Assembly (NCBI RefSeq): GCF_001613225.1
Contig: NZ_BDBY01000211.1
Span: 1-42,151 of the forward strand
Length of the DNA: 42,151 nt
Source of the DNA: Nocardia pseudovaccinii NBRC 100343
GTDB taxonomy: Bacteria; Actinomycetota; Actinomycetes; Mycobacteriales; Mycobacteriaceae
Reading direction: 5' to 3'
Part shown: piece by piece, positions 22,150-30,754 of the stretch
How the letters are laid out: every line of letters begins with the position of its first letter
How positions within the stretch are numbered: position 1 is the first letter of the stretch
Position numbers and translations under genes: made by a program
The notes under the pieces: generated by a model
What the model was told of the DNA's origin: nothing
Seen by the model: the letters and a program-made list of their open reading frames with translations, nothing else
Database searches by the model: none

Positions 22150-23265
22150 GTGTCCGTGGTCGTCGCACCCAGTCCCATCCTCGCTGTCCCGGGCGCCGTC
22201 GCGGGCGCGGCCGGTACGCCGGACGCCGCCGTCGCCTGGCATTACGGGGATCCCTTCCGAGAGCAGCGTGCCGCCGCGGAGCGGGTGGCGATCGTCGACC
22301 GGTCGCATCGCTTCGTCCTGAAAATCACCGGGGCCGAGCGGCTGACCTGGTTGCACACCATCAGCAGCCAGCACATCGCGAGCCTCGGTGACGGTCGCTC
22401 CGCCGAGAACCTCGACCTCGATCTCAACGGCCGGGTGCTGCACCACTTCGTGCTGACCGAACTCGACAGCACCGTGTGGATCGACACCGAAGGCGAGCAC
22501 GGACCGGCGCTGCTGGAGTTCCTGGCGAAGATGGTCTTCTGGGCCGATGCCAAACCGGTCGGGGCCGCCGATCACGCGGTGCTGAGCCTGCTCGGCCCAC
22601 GCATCACCGAGTTGACCGAAGCGCTCGGCATTTCCACCCTCCCGGACACCTACGAAGCAGTGCCGCTGCCCGACGGCGGTTTCCTGCGCCGCATGCCGTG
22701 GCCAACCGCGGATTCCTTCGACGTGGTCATCCCGCGTGACCAACTCGCCGACCGCTGGGCCCGCCTCACCGCCGCAGGCGCCGAACCCGCGGGTATGTGG
22801 GCCTTCGAGGCATTGCGCGTCGCGGCACTTCGCCCCCGGATCGGACTCGACACCGACGAACGAACCATCCCGCACGAGGCACGCTGGATCGGCGGCATCG
22901 CCGAACACGGTGCGGTGCACCTGGACAAGGGCTGCTATCGCGGCCAGGAAACGGTGGCCCGGGTGCACAACCTCGGCAAGCCGCCGCGCCACCTGGTGCT
23001 GCTGCATCTCGACGGCTCGGCCGACGAACGTCCGGCCACCGGCGAGGACGTCACCGCGGGCGGCCGTGCTGTCGGCCGACTCGGCACCGTCATCGACCAC
23101 TACGAATTCGGTCCCATCGCACTGGCTTTGATCAAACGCACCATCCCGGCCGATACCGAACTGGTCGCGGGCCCGACCGCCGCCGCCATCGATCCGGATT
23201 CGGTCCCCGCCGACGACGCACCCCAGGCGGGTCGGATCGCCGTCGACCGGTTGCGTGGCCGTTGA
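22150..23265 (+). CDS. ygfZ: Folate-dependent Fe-S cluster protein YgfZ/GcvT-like
   Basis: This 371-residue protein is of the YgfZ/IBA57 family, related to the glycine-cleavage T protein, and helps assemble or repair Fe-S clusters using tetrahydrofolate. The signature K-G-C-Y-x-G-Q-E appears as LDKGCYRGQETVARVHNLGKPPR. GTG 22150 (MSVVVAPSP) is chosen from the TAGAGT box 7 bases upstream. The stop overlaps the MOSC start (TGATG), so translation is coupled. It is the Rv0811c equivalent. It lies divergent to pabC, whose product feeds folate synthesis. Confidence 0.92.
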   Translation: MSVVVAPSPILAVPGAVAGAAGTPDAAVAWHYGDPFREQRAAAERVAIVDRSHRFVLKITGAERLTWLHTISSQHIASLGDGRSAENLDLDLNGRVLHHFVLTELDSTVWIDTEGEHGPALLEFLAKMVFWADAKPVGAADHAVLSLLGPRITELTEALGISTLPDTYEAVPLPDGGFLRRMPWPTADSFDVVIPRDQLADRWARLTAAGAEPAGMWAFEALRVAALRPRIGLDTDERTIPHEARWIGGIAEHGAVHLDKGCYRGQETVARVHNLGKPPRHLVLLHLDGSADERPATGEDVTAGGRAVGRLGTVIDHYEFGPIALALIKRTIPADTELVAGPTAAAIDPDSVPADDAPQAGRIAVDRLRGR

Positions 23266-23987
23266 TGCAGCCCGATAGCGCTCGGGTGCTTGCCGTGTGC
23301 GTCGTCCACGCCGAACTGGAGGTGCCGACCCGCGTCGGCCGGACGGCCATCGACAAGCGACCTGTTCCCCATCGCGTCGCCGCGCGTGCCCACGGTCTCG
23401 AGGGCGATTATGTGTGCGACACCAAGAATCACGGCGGCGTACATCAGGCCGTCTACGCCTACGCCGAGGAAGACGCGCGGCGCTGGGGCGAGGAACTCGG
23501 CCGCGAACTGCCCGCGGGTTGGTTCGGCGAGAATCTGCGCATCGCCGGACTCCCGGTCAGCGATGCGGTGATCGGTGCGCACTGGACCATCGGTGACACC
23601 CTGCTCGAGGTGAGCGCGCCCCGCGTGCCGTGCTCGACCTTCCAGCACTGGTCCGGCGAGTCCCACTGGGTCAAGCGGTTCACGTTGCAGAGCGATACCG
23701 GCGCCTACCTGCGCGTACTCACCGGGGGCACGATCGGCGCGGGCGACGAGGTCCGCATCGTGCACACACCCGAGCACGGCATCACCGTCCGCGACCTGTT
23801 CACCGGCCACGATCCCGATCTTCTCGCGATTCTGCTCGCGACCGAACCGACCATCTCCGATGATGTGCGGATGCAGATCGAGCGTCACGGCCGCCGCCAC
23901 GCCAATGCCGCACGTGCCCGCGAACAGCGGGTCGATGTGGCGAATGTGCGCGAGCAGCGGGCCGAACCGACAGGAGCCGAGCTATGA
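23265..23987 (+). CDS. MOSC domain protein, YiiM-like
   Basis: This 240-residue protein has a MOSC domain (C-terminal domain of molybdenum-cofactor sulfurase family): KNHGGVHQAVYAYAEED, WFGENLRIAGL and the conserved metal/sulfur Cys123 in PRVPCSTFQ. YiiM-type MOSC proteins bind molybdenum cofactor and reduce N-hydroxylated compounds; that activity is inferred. The last roughly 35 residues are charged and repeat AREQR/VREQR. Start ATG 23265 overlaps the ygfZ stop by one base, and its own stop overlaps the asparaginase start (ATGA). It is an insertion relative to the mycobacterial block. Confidence 0.88.
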   Translation: MQPDSARVLAVCVVHAELEVPTRVGRTAIDKRPVPHRVAARAHGLEGDYVCDTKNHGGVHQAVYAYAEEDARRWGEELGRELPAGWFGENLRIAGLPVSDAVIGAHWTIGDTLLEVSAPRVPCSTFQHWSGESHWVKRFTLQSDTGAYLRVLTGGTIGAGDEVRIVHTPEHGITVRDLFTGHDPDLLAILLATEPTISDDVRMQIERHGRRHANAARAREQRVDVANVREQRAEPTGAEL

Positions 23988-24928
23988 CCGTCGAACTGGT
24001 CGAGGTCGTCCGCTCCGGCTTCCGCGAATGCGTGCACAGCGGTTCGGTGGTGATCCTCGGCGCCGACGGCGAACCGACCCTCGCGCTCGGCGAGGTGCAC
24101 GTCCCGATCTTCCCGCGTTCCACCAACAAGCCCATGCAGGCGATCACCTTGCTGCGCAACGGCTTCGAACCGCTCGACGATGCCGAGCTCGCCATCGCGA
24201 CCGCATCCCACTACGGCGAACCGGATCACGTCGCCCTGGTCGAGCGCCTGCTCGACCGTTTCGGCTTCGACGAGAAGTCCCTCGAATGTCCGCCCGACCT
24301 ACCACAGGACGAGCGCGCACGGGCCGAGGCGCTACCCGAACCCCGCCGCGTATACATGAACTGCTCCGGTAAGCACGCGGCCATGCTCGCCACCTGCGCC
24401 GTCAACGGCTGGCCGATCGAGGGCTACCTGGACCAGGCGCATCCGCTGCAACAGGCGGTGATCGCCACCATCACCGACCTCACCGGCGAGCCCGAAACCG
24501 ACCTCGGCATCGATGGCTGCGGACTACCGATCATTCCGGTCTCACTGGTGAATCTGGCCCGTGCGTTCGCGGCCATGGCCACCGCCGCGCCCGGTTCGTC
24601 GCAGCGGCGCGTCGCCGACGCGATTCGCGCCAATCCGCGAGTGATTTCCGGCACCAACGCACCCGATTTACTGACCATGCGGGCCACCCCGGGCCTGGTC
24701 TGCAAGATCGGCGCGGACGGTGTGCACGCGGGTGCGCTACCGGACGGAACGGCCTTCGCATACAAGATCGCCGATGGTCACGACCGTGCGCGAATCCCCC
24801 TGACGCTGGCCATTCTGCATCGCATGGGCGTCGAATGGACCGCCGCGCATGCCGACCTCGCGGCGCCGCCGGTGCTCGGCGGCGGTGCCAGGGTCGGGGT
24901 CGTCCGAGCGATTCCCGGGGTCGTCTGA
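23984..24928 (+). CDS. Rhizobial-type (class 3) L-asparaginase
   Basis: This 314-residue enzyme is of the asparaginase II family (PF06089, the Rhizobium ReAV type), hydrolysing asparagine to aspartate and ammonia. Motifs match the family: RSTNKP with the Ser46-x-x-Lys49 catalytic pair, SHYGE with Ser75, a metal site made of Cys127 and Lys130 (NCSGKHA) and Cys179 (DGCGLP), and YKIADG with Lys261. It is unrelated to the E. coli type I/II enzymes. It is the third gene of a translationally coupled unit with ygfZ and the MOSC gene. A hairpin follows at 24968-24997. Confidence 0.9.
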   Translation: MTVELVEVVRSGFRECVHSGSVVILGADGEPTLALGEVHVPIFPRSTNKPMQAITLLRNGFEPLDDAELAIATASHYGEPDHVALVERLLDRFGFDEKSLECPPDLPQDERARAEALPEPRRVYMNCSGKHAAMLATCAVNGWPIEGYLDQAHPLQQAVIATITDLTGEPETDLGIDGCGLPIIPVSLVNLARAFAAMATAAPGSSQRRVADAIRANPRVISGTNAPDLLTMRATPGLVCKIGADGVHAGALPDGTAFAYKIADGHDRARIPLTLAILHRMGVEWTAAHADLAAPPVLGGGARVGVVRAIPGVV

Positions 24929-24967
24929 GGGGGCGGCCCGACGGCGACAACCGGGCAAACGGCGCCA

Positions 24968-24997
24968 CTTCCGGAGTTCTTCCCCCACTCCTGGAAG
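24968..24997 (+). terminator. Hairpin after the asparaginase gene
   Basis: CTTCCGGAGT (24968-24977) pairs with ACTCC-GGAAG (24987-24997) with a single bulged T. There is no T-run. It lies 39 bases past the stop codon. Confidence 0.5.
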
Positions 24998-25005
24998 CGC
25001 GACCG

Positions 25006-25033
25006 CCTGACACACGCTAAAGTGTCTGTCAGG
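25006..25033. promoter_or_regulatory. Inverted repeat around a -10-like TAAAGT before the DUF3073 gene
   Basis: CCTGACA (25006-25012) and TGTCAGG (25027-25033) flank CAC-GCTAAA-GTG. TAAAGT (25018-25023) fits TANNNT and would give a leader of about 75 bases. The arrangement looks like an operator over a promoter; no regulator can be named. Confidence 0.4.
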
Positions 25034-25103
25034 AAGAGTATTAATTCGAACGGGGCCGCCAACAAACCCCAGGCCGCCCCGCAGTGACGCGAGGGGGTCA
25101 GCC

Positions 25104-25316
25104 ATGGGCCGTGGCCGGGCTAAGGCAAAGCAGACCAAAGTCGCACGCGAGCTGAAGTACAGCTCCGCGCCGACTGACTTCGCGAGCCTTCAGCGCGAGC
25201 TTTCGGGTAGCCCCACCTCCCAGCGGAGTGGTGGTGTGCTGTCCGATGAGCACGATGCGGACGAATCCTCATCCCGCTGGGACGAGGACAACGACTACAA
25301 CGACTGGCGCCGCTGA
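25104..25316 (+). CDS. DUF3073 small charged protein
   Basis: This 70-residue actinobacterial protein has a basic N-terminus (GRGRAKAKQTKVARELKY) and an acidic C-terminus (DEHDADESSSRWDEDNDYNDWRR). The opening residues are nearly invariant in the family, equivalent to Rv0810c. Function unknown; the basic head suggests nucleic-acid or ribosome contact, but that is a guess. GAGGGGG serves as ribosome site. A 13-bp hairpin terminator lies 13 bases downstream. Confidence 0.9.
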   Translation: MGRGRAKAKQTKVARELKYSSAPTDFASLQRELSGSPTSQRSGGVLSDEHDADESSSRWDEDNDYNDWRR

Positions 25317-25329
25317 CTCGGTAGACGAC

Positions 25330-25359
25330 GAAGGGGGAGGCCGACGGGCCTCCCCCTTC
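25330..25359 (+). terminator. Terminator of the DUF3073 gene
   Basis: A perfect 13-bp stem GAAGGGGGAGGCC / GGCCTCCCCCTTC closes a GACG loop 13 bases after the stop. No T-run follows. Confidence 0.85.
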
Positions 25360-25405
25360 ACCCGTTGACGCCGCGTGACCGGACTAACCATTCGAGGCTT
25401 GCACA

Positions 25406-25445
25406 ACAACAGCGTCCCGCATCCGACGATGCGGGACGCTGTTGT
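25406..25445 (-). terminator. Terminator of purM (convergent with DUF3073)
   Basis: A perfect 18-bp stem ACAACAGCGTCCCGCATC / GATGCGGGACGCTGTTGT closes a 4-base loop, ending 13 bases past the purM stop. On the minus strand TTGTTGT-like sequence continues. The symmetry would also allow it to stop + transcripts. Confidence 0.88.
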
Positions 25446-25458
25446 GTCGTAACAACTC

Positions 25459-26538
25459 TCAGAAGCGCGGGTGCTCGCCGACCAGTACGGCGCGGACCGC
25501 GTCGGCATCCTTGGCCTTCTTGACGGTGCCGAGGGTCCAGCAGGCGATGTGCCGTGCCGTCAGCACCGCCAGTGCCCGGTCGACATCCTCGGGCGCCACC
25601 ACGGCAACCATGCCGACGCCCATATTGAAGGTCTTCTCCATCTCGACCCGATCGACCCGGCCGCGCTGGGCGATCATCTTGAATACCGGCGCCGGATTCC
25701 AGGTGCCGCGATCCAGTTCGGCGACCATGCCAGCGGGAATCACCCGGCCCAGATTCGCGGCCAAGCCACCGCCGGTGACGTGTGCGAAGGTGCGCACATC
25801 GGTTTCGGCGATCAGCGCGAGGCAGTCCTTGGCGTAGATGACCGTCGGCTCCAGCAGCTCCTCACCGAGGGTGCGGCCGAACTCCTCGACGTGGCCGGTC
25901 AGCGACATCCGGTCGATATCGAGCAGCACCTTGCGGGCCAGGCTGTAGCCGTTGGAGTGCAGGCCCGAGGAGCCCATGGCGATCACCACATCGCCTGGGC
26001 GCACCCGATCCGGACCGAGCACCGAATCGGCCTCGACCACGCCGACACCGGTCGCGGACAGGTCGTAGTCGTCGGGATCCATCAGGCCGGGATGTTCGGC
26101 GGTCTCGCCGCCGAGCAGTGCGCAGCCCGCCCGCACGCAGCCCTCCGCGATACCGGAGACCAATTCGGCCACCTTCTCGGGGACGACTTTGCCGATGGCG
26201 ATGTAGTCCTGCAGGAACAGCGGCTCGGCGCCGCAGACCACCAGATCGTCCACCACCATGGCGACCAGGTCGAGGCCGACCGTGTCGTGCTTGTCCATCG
26301 CCTGGGCGACCGCGATCTTGGTGCCGACCCCGTCGGTGGAGGCCGCGAGCAACGGCTCGCGGTAGCCACCCTTCAGTGCGAACAGCCCGGCGAATCCGCC
26401 GAGCCCGCCCTGCACCTCGGGTCGGCTGGCCTTCTTCGCCAATGGCCCGAACAACTCGACTGCGCGGTCACCTGCCTCGATGTCCACGCCGGCCGCGGCG
26501 TAGGAAGCACCGGCACCACTGGGGGTCTGTTCAGTCAT
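25459..26538 (-). CDS. purM: Phosphoribosylformylglycinamidine cyclo-ligase
   Basis: PurM (AIR synthetase, 359 residues) closes FGAM to aminoimidazole ribotide with ATP, the fifth step of purine synthesis. The family motifs SYAAAGVDIEAGDRAVE, STDGVGTKIAVAQ, the catalytic-region MVVDDLVVCGAEPLFLQDYIA and GGETAEHPG are present. A TTG at 26556 could add six residues, but ATG 26538 (MTEQTPSG) matches homologues. In M. tuberculosis it directly follows purF; here a four-gene ABC transporter separates them and purM has its own likely promoter. Confidence 0.96.
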   Translation of the reverse strand: MTEQTPSGAGASYAAAGVDIEAGDRAVELFGPLAKKASRPEVQGGLGGFAGLFALKGGYREPLLAASTDGVGTKIAVAQAMDKHDTVGLDLVAMVVDDLVVCGAEPLFLQDYIAIGKVVPEKVAELVSGIAEGCVRAGCALLGGETAEHPGLMDPDDYDLSATGVGVVEADSVLGPDRVRPGDVVIAMGSSGLHSNGYSLARKVLLDIDRMSLTGHVEEFGRTLGEELLEPTVIYAKDCLALIAETDVRTFAHVTGGGLAANLGRVIPAGMVAELDRGTWNPAPVFKMIAQRGRVDRVEMEKTFNMGVGMVAVVAPEDVDRALAVLTARHIACWTLGTVKKAKDADAVRAVLVGEHPRF

Positions 26539-26583
26539 TTTCGGGGAAAGCTCCAAACCGAATCGGCGGATAGATGCCAGCTC

Positions 26584-26589
26584 ACGCTA
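26584..26589 (-). promoter_or_regulatory. Candidate -10 box of purM (TAGCGT)
   Basis: TAGCGT on the minus strand, about 45 bases upstream of ATG 26538, is the best TANNNT match in the 219-base gap between the transporter operon and purM. No clear -35 was found. Confidence 0.3.
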
Positions 26590-26757
26590 CCGGAGTCACA
26601 TAACAAGCATGCACCGGACGTAGTGCTGGATGGGCTCCCCCGCCTCCCCGGGACTTCGGCCGGTCGTGAGTGCCAGGAGGCTTTGCGACCGGGCCGCCGG
26701 TTGGGACAGGGGACAACTTCTGGGCGTGCCCGCCGAGTTACCCATGTACTTGCGAAA

Positions 26758-28470
26758 TCAGTCGTCACGTTTTTTGTGCTCGCGGCGGCCCTCCTGCTCT
26801 GTCGCGAACAGGGCGGCCGTTTGCGCACGCCTGCGTCGCTGCTCCACCGGATCGGGCACCGGCACCGCGGCGACCAGTCGCCGGGTGTACTCCTGCTCCG
26901 GACGGCGCAGAATGCGATCACGATCACCCTGCTCGACCACCGCGCCGTTGCGCAGTACCACGATCCGATCGGCCAGCTGGTCGACGACCGCCAGATCGTG
27001 GCTGATGAACAGGCAGGCCCAGCCGCACTCCTGCTGCAGCTGGCCGAACAGCTCCAGCACCGCCGCCTGCACCGAGACGTCCAGCGCACTGGTCGGCTCG
27101 TCGGCCACCAGCAGGTCCGGATCGAGGACCAGCGCTCTGGCCAGGCTGGCGCGCTGTCGTTGGCCGCCGGACAGTTCGTGTGGATAGCGGCGTTCGGTGC
27201 CCGCGGGCAACTGCACGTCATCGAGGAGTTTGCGGACTCGCGCCCGGATCTCCGCCGAACTGCCCGCCTTGTGCACGATCAGCGGTTCCGCCACGCAGTC
27301 GCCGACGGTGAGCCGTGGATTCAGCGAGCTGGCCGGATCCTGGAAGACGAATCCGAAGCGGCGGCGAATCGGTCGCAGCTGCCGCTGCGACAGCTCCGCG
27401 ATGTTCTGTCCGCGCACCTTCACGACCCCCGACGTCGGGCGCTGCAAGGCCGCGACGCAGCGGCCGATGGTCGACTTCCCGGAACCGGATTCACCGACCA
27501 GGCCGAGGGTTTCGCCGGGCCGAATGGACAGACTCACCTCGTCCACGGCGCGGAACGGTGGTCGGCCGAACGGTCCGGGAAACTGCACCACGAGATCGGT
27601 CACCTCGAGCACCGGCTCGCCTGCGGCGACCTCCTCGACCGCACCGTGCTCCAACTGCTCGGTGCCCAAATGCGGAACGGCCGCGAGGAGTTTGCGGGTG
27701 TACTCCTGTTTCGGCGCCGCGAACAGTTCGTCCACCGGCGCCTGCTCGACCACCTTGCCGTCGCGCATGACCACCACCCGGTCGGCGATATCGGCGACCA
27801 CACCCATATTGTGCGTGATCAGCACGATGGCGCTGCCTATGCGATCGCGCAGATCACGCAGCAGTTCCAGGATTTCGGCCTGCACGGTGACATCGAGTGC
27901 GGTGGTCGGTTCGTCGGCGATGATCACCTTCGGCTCGCAGGAAATCGCGATCGCGATCATCACGCGCTGCTTCTGGCCACCGGAGAGCTGATGCGGGTAG
28001 TAGTCCACCCGATGCTCCGGATCGGGCAGGCCGACCATGCGCAGCAGTTCGATCGCCCTGGCCTTGGCGGCCTTGCGGCTCATATCGCTGTGCGCCCGCA
28101 GTGCCTCGGCGATCTGATAGCCCACCGTGAACAGCGGGTCGAGTGCGCGACCCGGCTCCTGGAAGATCATCGAAATCGCGCCGCCGCGCAGCGCGGTGAG
28201 CTGCCGCTCGCTCATCGAGGTGACCTTGTCCGCGCCGAGGGTGACCAGGCCGTCGACCCGCGCGGTATTCGGCAGCAGTCCGATCGCGGTGCGCGAGCTC
28301 ACCGATTTGCCGGAGCCGGATTCCCCGACGATGGCGAGCACCTCGCCGGGGAACACCTCGTAGGAGACATCGCTGACCGCGTACACCGGACCGGCGTCGG
28401 TGGCGAAGGTGACCGACAGCGATTCGATGGACAGCGCCGGGCGTTTGGTCTCGGCGACCGCTTCCGTCAT
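26758..28470 (-). CDS. Peptide/nickel-type ABC transporter ATPase, two fused ATPase domains
   Basis: This 570-residue protein joins the DppD-like and DppF-like ATPases in one chain. Domain 1 (about 12-265) has GESGSGKS, LSGGQKQR and VIIADEPTTALD; domain 2 (about 295-550) has GESGSGKST, LSGGQRQR and LLVADEPTSALD. Both keep the oligopeptide-family C-terminal motif (QEYTRKLLAAVPH, QEYTRRLVAAVP). It powers uptake of an oligopeptide-like or nickel-type substrate, not identifiable from sequence. Start ATG 28470 overlaps the preceding permease stop (ATGA). Last gene of the operon; 219 bases separate it from purM. Confidence 0.93.
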   Translation of the reverse strand: MTEAVAETKRPALSIESLSVTFATDAGPVYAVSDVSYEVFPGEVLAIVGESGSGKSVSSRTAIGLLPNTARVDGLVTLGADKVTSMSERQLTALRGGAISMIFQEPGRALDPLFTVGYQIAEALRAHSDMSRKAAKARAIELLRMVGLPDPEHRVDYYPHQLSGGQKQRVMIAIAISCEPKVIIADEPTTALDVTVQAEILELLRDLRDRIGSAIVLITHNMGVVADIADRVVVMRDGKVVEQAPVDELFAAPKQEYTRKLLAAVPHLGTEQLEHGAVEEVAAGEPVLEVTDLVVQFPGPFGRPPFRAVDEVSLSIRPGETLGLVGESGSGKSTIGRCVAALQRPTSGVVKVRGQNIAELSQRQLRPIRRRFGFVFQDPASSLNPRLTVGDCVAEPLIVHKAGSSAEIRARVRKLLDDVQLPAGTERRYPHELSGGQRQRASLARALVLDPDLLVADEPTSALDVSVQAAVLELFGQLQQECGWACLFISHDLAVVDQLADRIVVLRNGAVVEQGDRDRILRRPEQEYTRRLVAAVPVPDPVEQRRRRAQTAALFATEQEGRREHKKRDD

Positions 28471-29567
28471 TGCGATACTCCTTCCCCTGCTGAACTGTCT
28501 TCATCTGCGGCGCTGTCACTTTCGCGCAGATCCAGTTCAGCGGCGGTGAGTTCCGTTGCGGGAACGTTCTTTTCGATGGCGGTGTCGCTGGCGACCGTCG
28601 CCGGGGCGAGGGCACGACGGGTGCGCAGCAACGGATTCAGCACCTCGTTGAGACTTTCGCCGACCAATGTCAGCCCGAGAACGACCAGAACGATGGCCGT
28701 GCCGGGGAAGATGCCCGTCCACCAAATGCCATTGGAGACATCGGAAAGCGCCTTGTTGAGGTCGTAACCCCATTCGGCGGCCTGGGTCGGTTCGATACCG
28801 AACCCGAGGAAGCCGAGCGCGGCCAGCGTGAGGATGGCATCGCCCGCGTTGAGGGTGACAATCACCGGCAGCGACTGGGTGACGTTGGCGAGGATGTGCC
28901 GGAACATGATTCGAGTGGTTGACGCACCGGTGACCCTGGCCGCGTCCACATACGGTTCGTTCTTCACCGCGACAGTCGCGTTGCGAACCACCCGAAAGTA
29001 TTGCGGCACATAGATCGCCGTGATCGCGACGGCCGCTGACAGCACGCCGCCGAAGCTGCTCGACTGCCCACCGGCGACCACGATGGACACGACGATCGCG
29101 AGCAGCAGGGTCGGGAACGCGTAGATGGCGTCCATGAACAGCACGAGCACCCGGTCGAGCGCACGTCCGATATACCCGGACACCAATCCGAGCGGTACCC
29201 CGACGACCAGCGACATCACCAGCGAGATCGCGATCACGAACAGCGCGGTACGGGCGCCGAAGATCACCCGGGACAGCACATCCTCGCTGCGCACCGACGT
29301 ACCGAACCAATGCTGGCCCGACGGCGGTTGCTGTGCGACGAAAGCGACTCCGTCCGAGGAGTTCTGGGCGAGCCCGTACGGTGCGATCAGCGGCGCGAAG
29401 ATCGCCACGAATACGAATACCGCGACGAGGCCGAGTCCGACGATCAGCGTCACCCGCTGCAATCCGGCTGTCATGGTGAACAACCGCAATCCGGGGATCC
29501 GCCTGCGCTTCGCCGTCGTCACCGGCGGCATCACCAGTGGCTCGTTCGCCAATTCCGGAGCGGTCAT
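28467..29567 (-). CDS. Peptide-type ABC transporter permease, DppC-like
   Basis: This 366-residue inner-membrane permease has an N-terminal OppC-type cytoplasmic segment, a first helix near residues 38-60, the HWFGTSVRSEDVLSRVIFGARTAL motif typical of DppC/OppC and the EAA-like loop (EPYVDAARVTGASTTRIMFRHILAN). The C-terminal roughly 50 residues are an acidic extension beyond the family domain. It overlaps the DppB-like gene by one base (TGATG) and the ATPase by four. Confidence 0.92.
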   Translation of the reverse strand: MTAPELANEPLVMPPVTTAKRRRIPGLRLFTMTAGLQRVTLIVGLGLVAVFVFVAIFAPLIAPYGLAQNSSDGVAFVAQQPPSGQHWFGTSVRSEDVLSRVIFGARTALFVIAISLVMSLVVGVPLGLVSGYIGRALDRVLVLFMDAIYAFPTLLLAIVVSIVVAGGQSSSFGGVLSAAVAITAIYVPQYFRVVRNATVAVKNEPYVDAARVTGASTTRIMFRHILANVTQSLPVIVTLNAGDAILTLAALGFLGFGIEPTQAAEWGYDLNKALSDVSNGIWWTGIFPGTAIVLVVLGLTLVGESLNEVLNPLLRTRRALAPATVASDTAIEKNVPATELTAAELDLRESDSAADEDSSAGEGVSQ

Positions 29568-30754
29568 CAGAACCTCACTCTCGGGTCGATCAGCGCGACG
29601 ATGACATCCACCAGGAAGCTGATGACCGCGACAGCCAGCGCCAGGAACGCGACAATGCCCTGCACTGCGATGAAATCGCGTTGATGCAGGTATTCCGCGA
29701 GCTGATAACCCAGCCCCTTCCATTCGAAGGTGGTCTCGGTGAGCACCGCACCGCCGAGCAGCGTCGCGATATACATGCCCATCACCGTGATAATCGGAAT
29801 CATCGCGTTGCGCACGGCATGTCGCCCCGTCACGACGCGCGCCGAAAGTCCGCGTGCGCGTGCGGCATCCACGAATTCGCTGTGCAGCGTTTGGATCAGA
29901 TTGACGCGTACCAGGCGCAGGAAGATGCCCGCTGTCAGCAGACCGAGTGCGACCGCGGGCAATATCGCATGCTTCAGCACATCGATCAGATAACTGTTGT
30001 CCCCATAGAGGATTGCGTCGACCACCATGATGTTGGTCTTCGGCGAGACATGCTGCAGTTGCAGTTCGACGGGAGTGCTCGCCCGCCCGGCGACCGGCAG
30101 CCACTCCAGCTTCACCGCGAAGATCAGCTTCAGCAGCAGACCGACGAAGAACACCGGCGCCGCGTAGGCCAGGATGGCGAACAACCGCAGCCCTGCATCG
30201 GCTGCCGAATCACGGTGTGTCGCAGCGTATCTGCCGAGCGGCACGCCGACCGCGAAGGCGACCAGCAGCGCCCAGAACACCAGCTCCAGGGTGGCCGCCC
30301 CGTAGGTTGTCACCACCTCGCTGATCTGCCGATTGTCCTGGGAGTGACCGAAATCCCCGTGCATCAGCCCGGAGATGTACTCCCAATACTGGGTCAGGAT
30401 CGGCCGGTTCAAACCGGCGGCCTCCTTGCGCACTTCGATCTGTTCCTGGGTCATCCGTCCGCCCATCGCGGCGCTGATCGGATCGCCGATCACCCGCATC
30501 AGGAAGAACACGACGGTGACCAGGATCCACGCCGTGGGCAGGATCAAGAACAGTCGAATCACCAAGTACCGCAACAACGCCAGCTGCCGGGAATCCCCAC
30601 TCGGCTTCCCGGCCCTTGGCAGCCCGAAGCGCCGGGCCCGATCCGGTGCCTGCTTTTCAGCGGCGGCAACAGCTTCGGGCCCGGCTTCGCCCGATGGCCC
30701 GCCCGTCGCCCGACCACCGCCCCTCATCGAGTCGCTGCGCGACGCCGCATTCAA
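29567..30754 (-). CDS. Peptide-type ABC transporter permease, DppB-like
   Basis: This 395-residue permease carries an extra roughly 60-residue Gly/Ala/Arg-rich N-terminal tail before the standard DppB start (LLRYLVIRLFLILPTAWILVTVVFFLMR). The GDFGHSQ and EAA-loop motifs (HSEFVDAARARGLSARVVTGRHAVRNAMIPII) are intact. Later starts within the tail are possible. ATG 30754 overlaps the stop of the binding-protein gene (ATGA). Confidence 0.9.
   Translation of the reverse strand: MNAASRSDSMRGGGRATGGPSGEAGPEAVAAAEKQAPDRARRFGLPRAGKPSGDSRQLALLRYLVIRLFLILPTAWILVTVVFFLMRVIGDPISAAMGGRMTQEQIEVRKEAAGLNRPILTQYWEYISGLMHGDFGHSQDNRQISEVVTTYGAATLELVFWALLVAFAVGVPLGRYAATHRDSAADAGLRLFAILAYAAPVFFVGLLLKLIFAVKLEWLPVAGRASTPVELQLQHVSPKTNIMVVDAILYGDNSYLIDVLKHAILPAVALGLLTAGIFLRLVRVNLIQTLHSEFVDAARARGLSARVVTGRHAVRNAMIPIITVMGMYIATLLGGAVLTETTFEWKGLGYQLAEYLHQRDFIAVQGIVAFLALAVAVISFLVDVIVALIDPRVRF

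Noticed and set aside
25471..28767. 1098-residue + frame across purM and the ABC ATPase
   Set aside because: The longest frame in the window, but it mirrors the codon periodicity of two solid minus-strand genes and has no domain.
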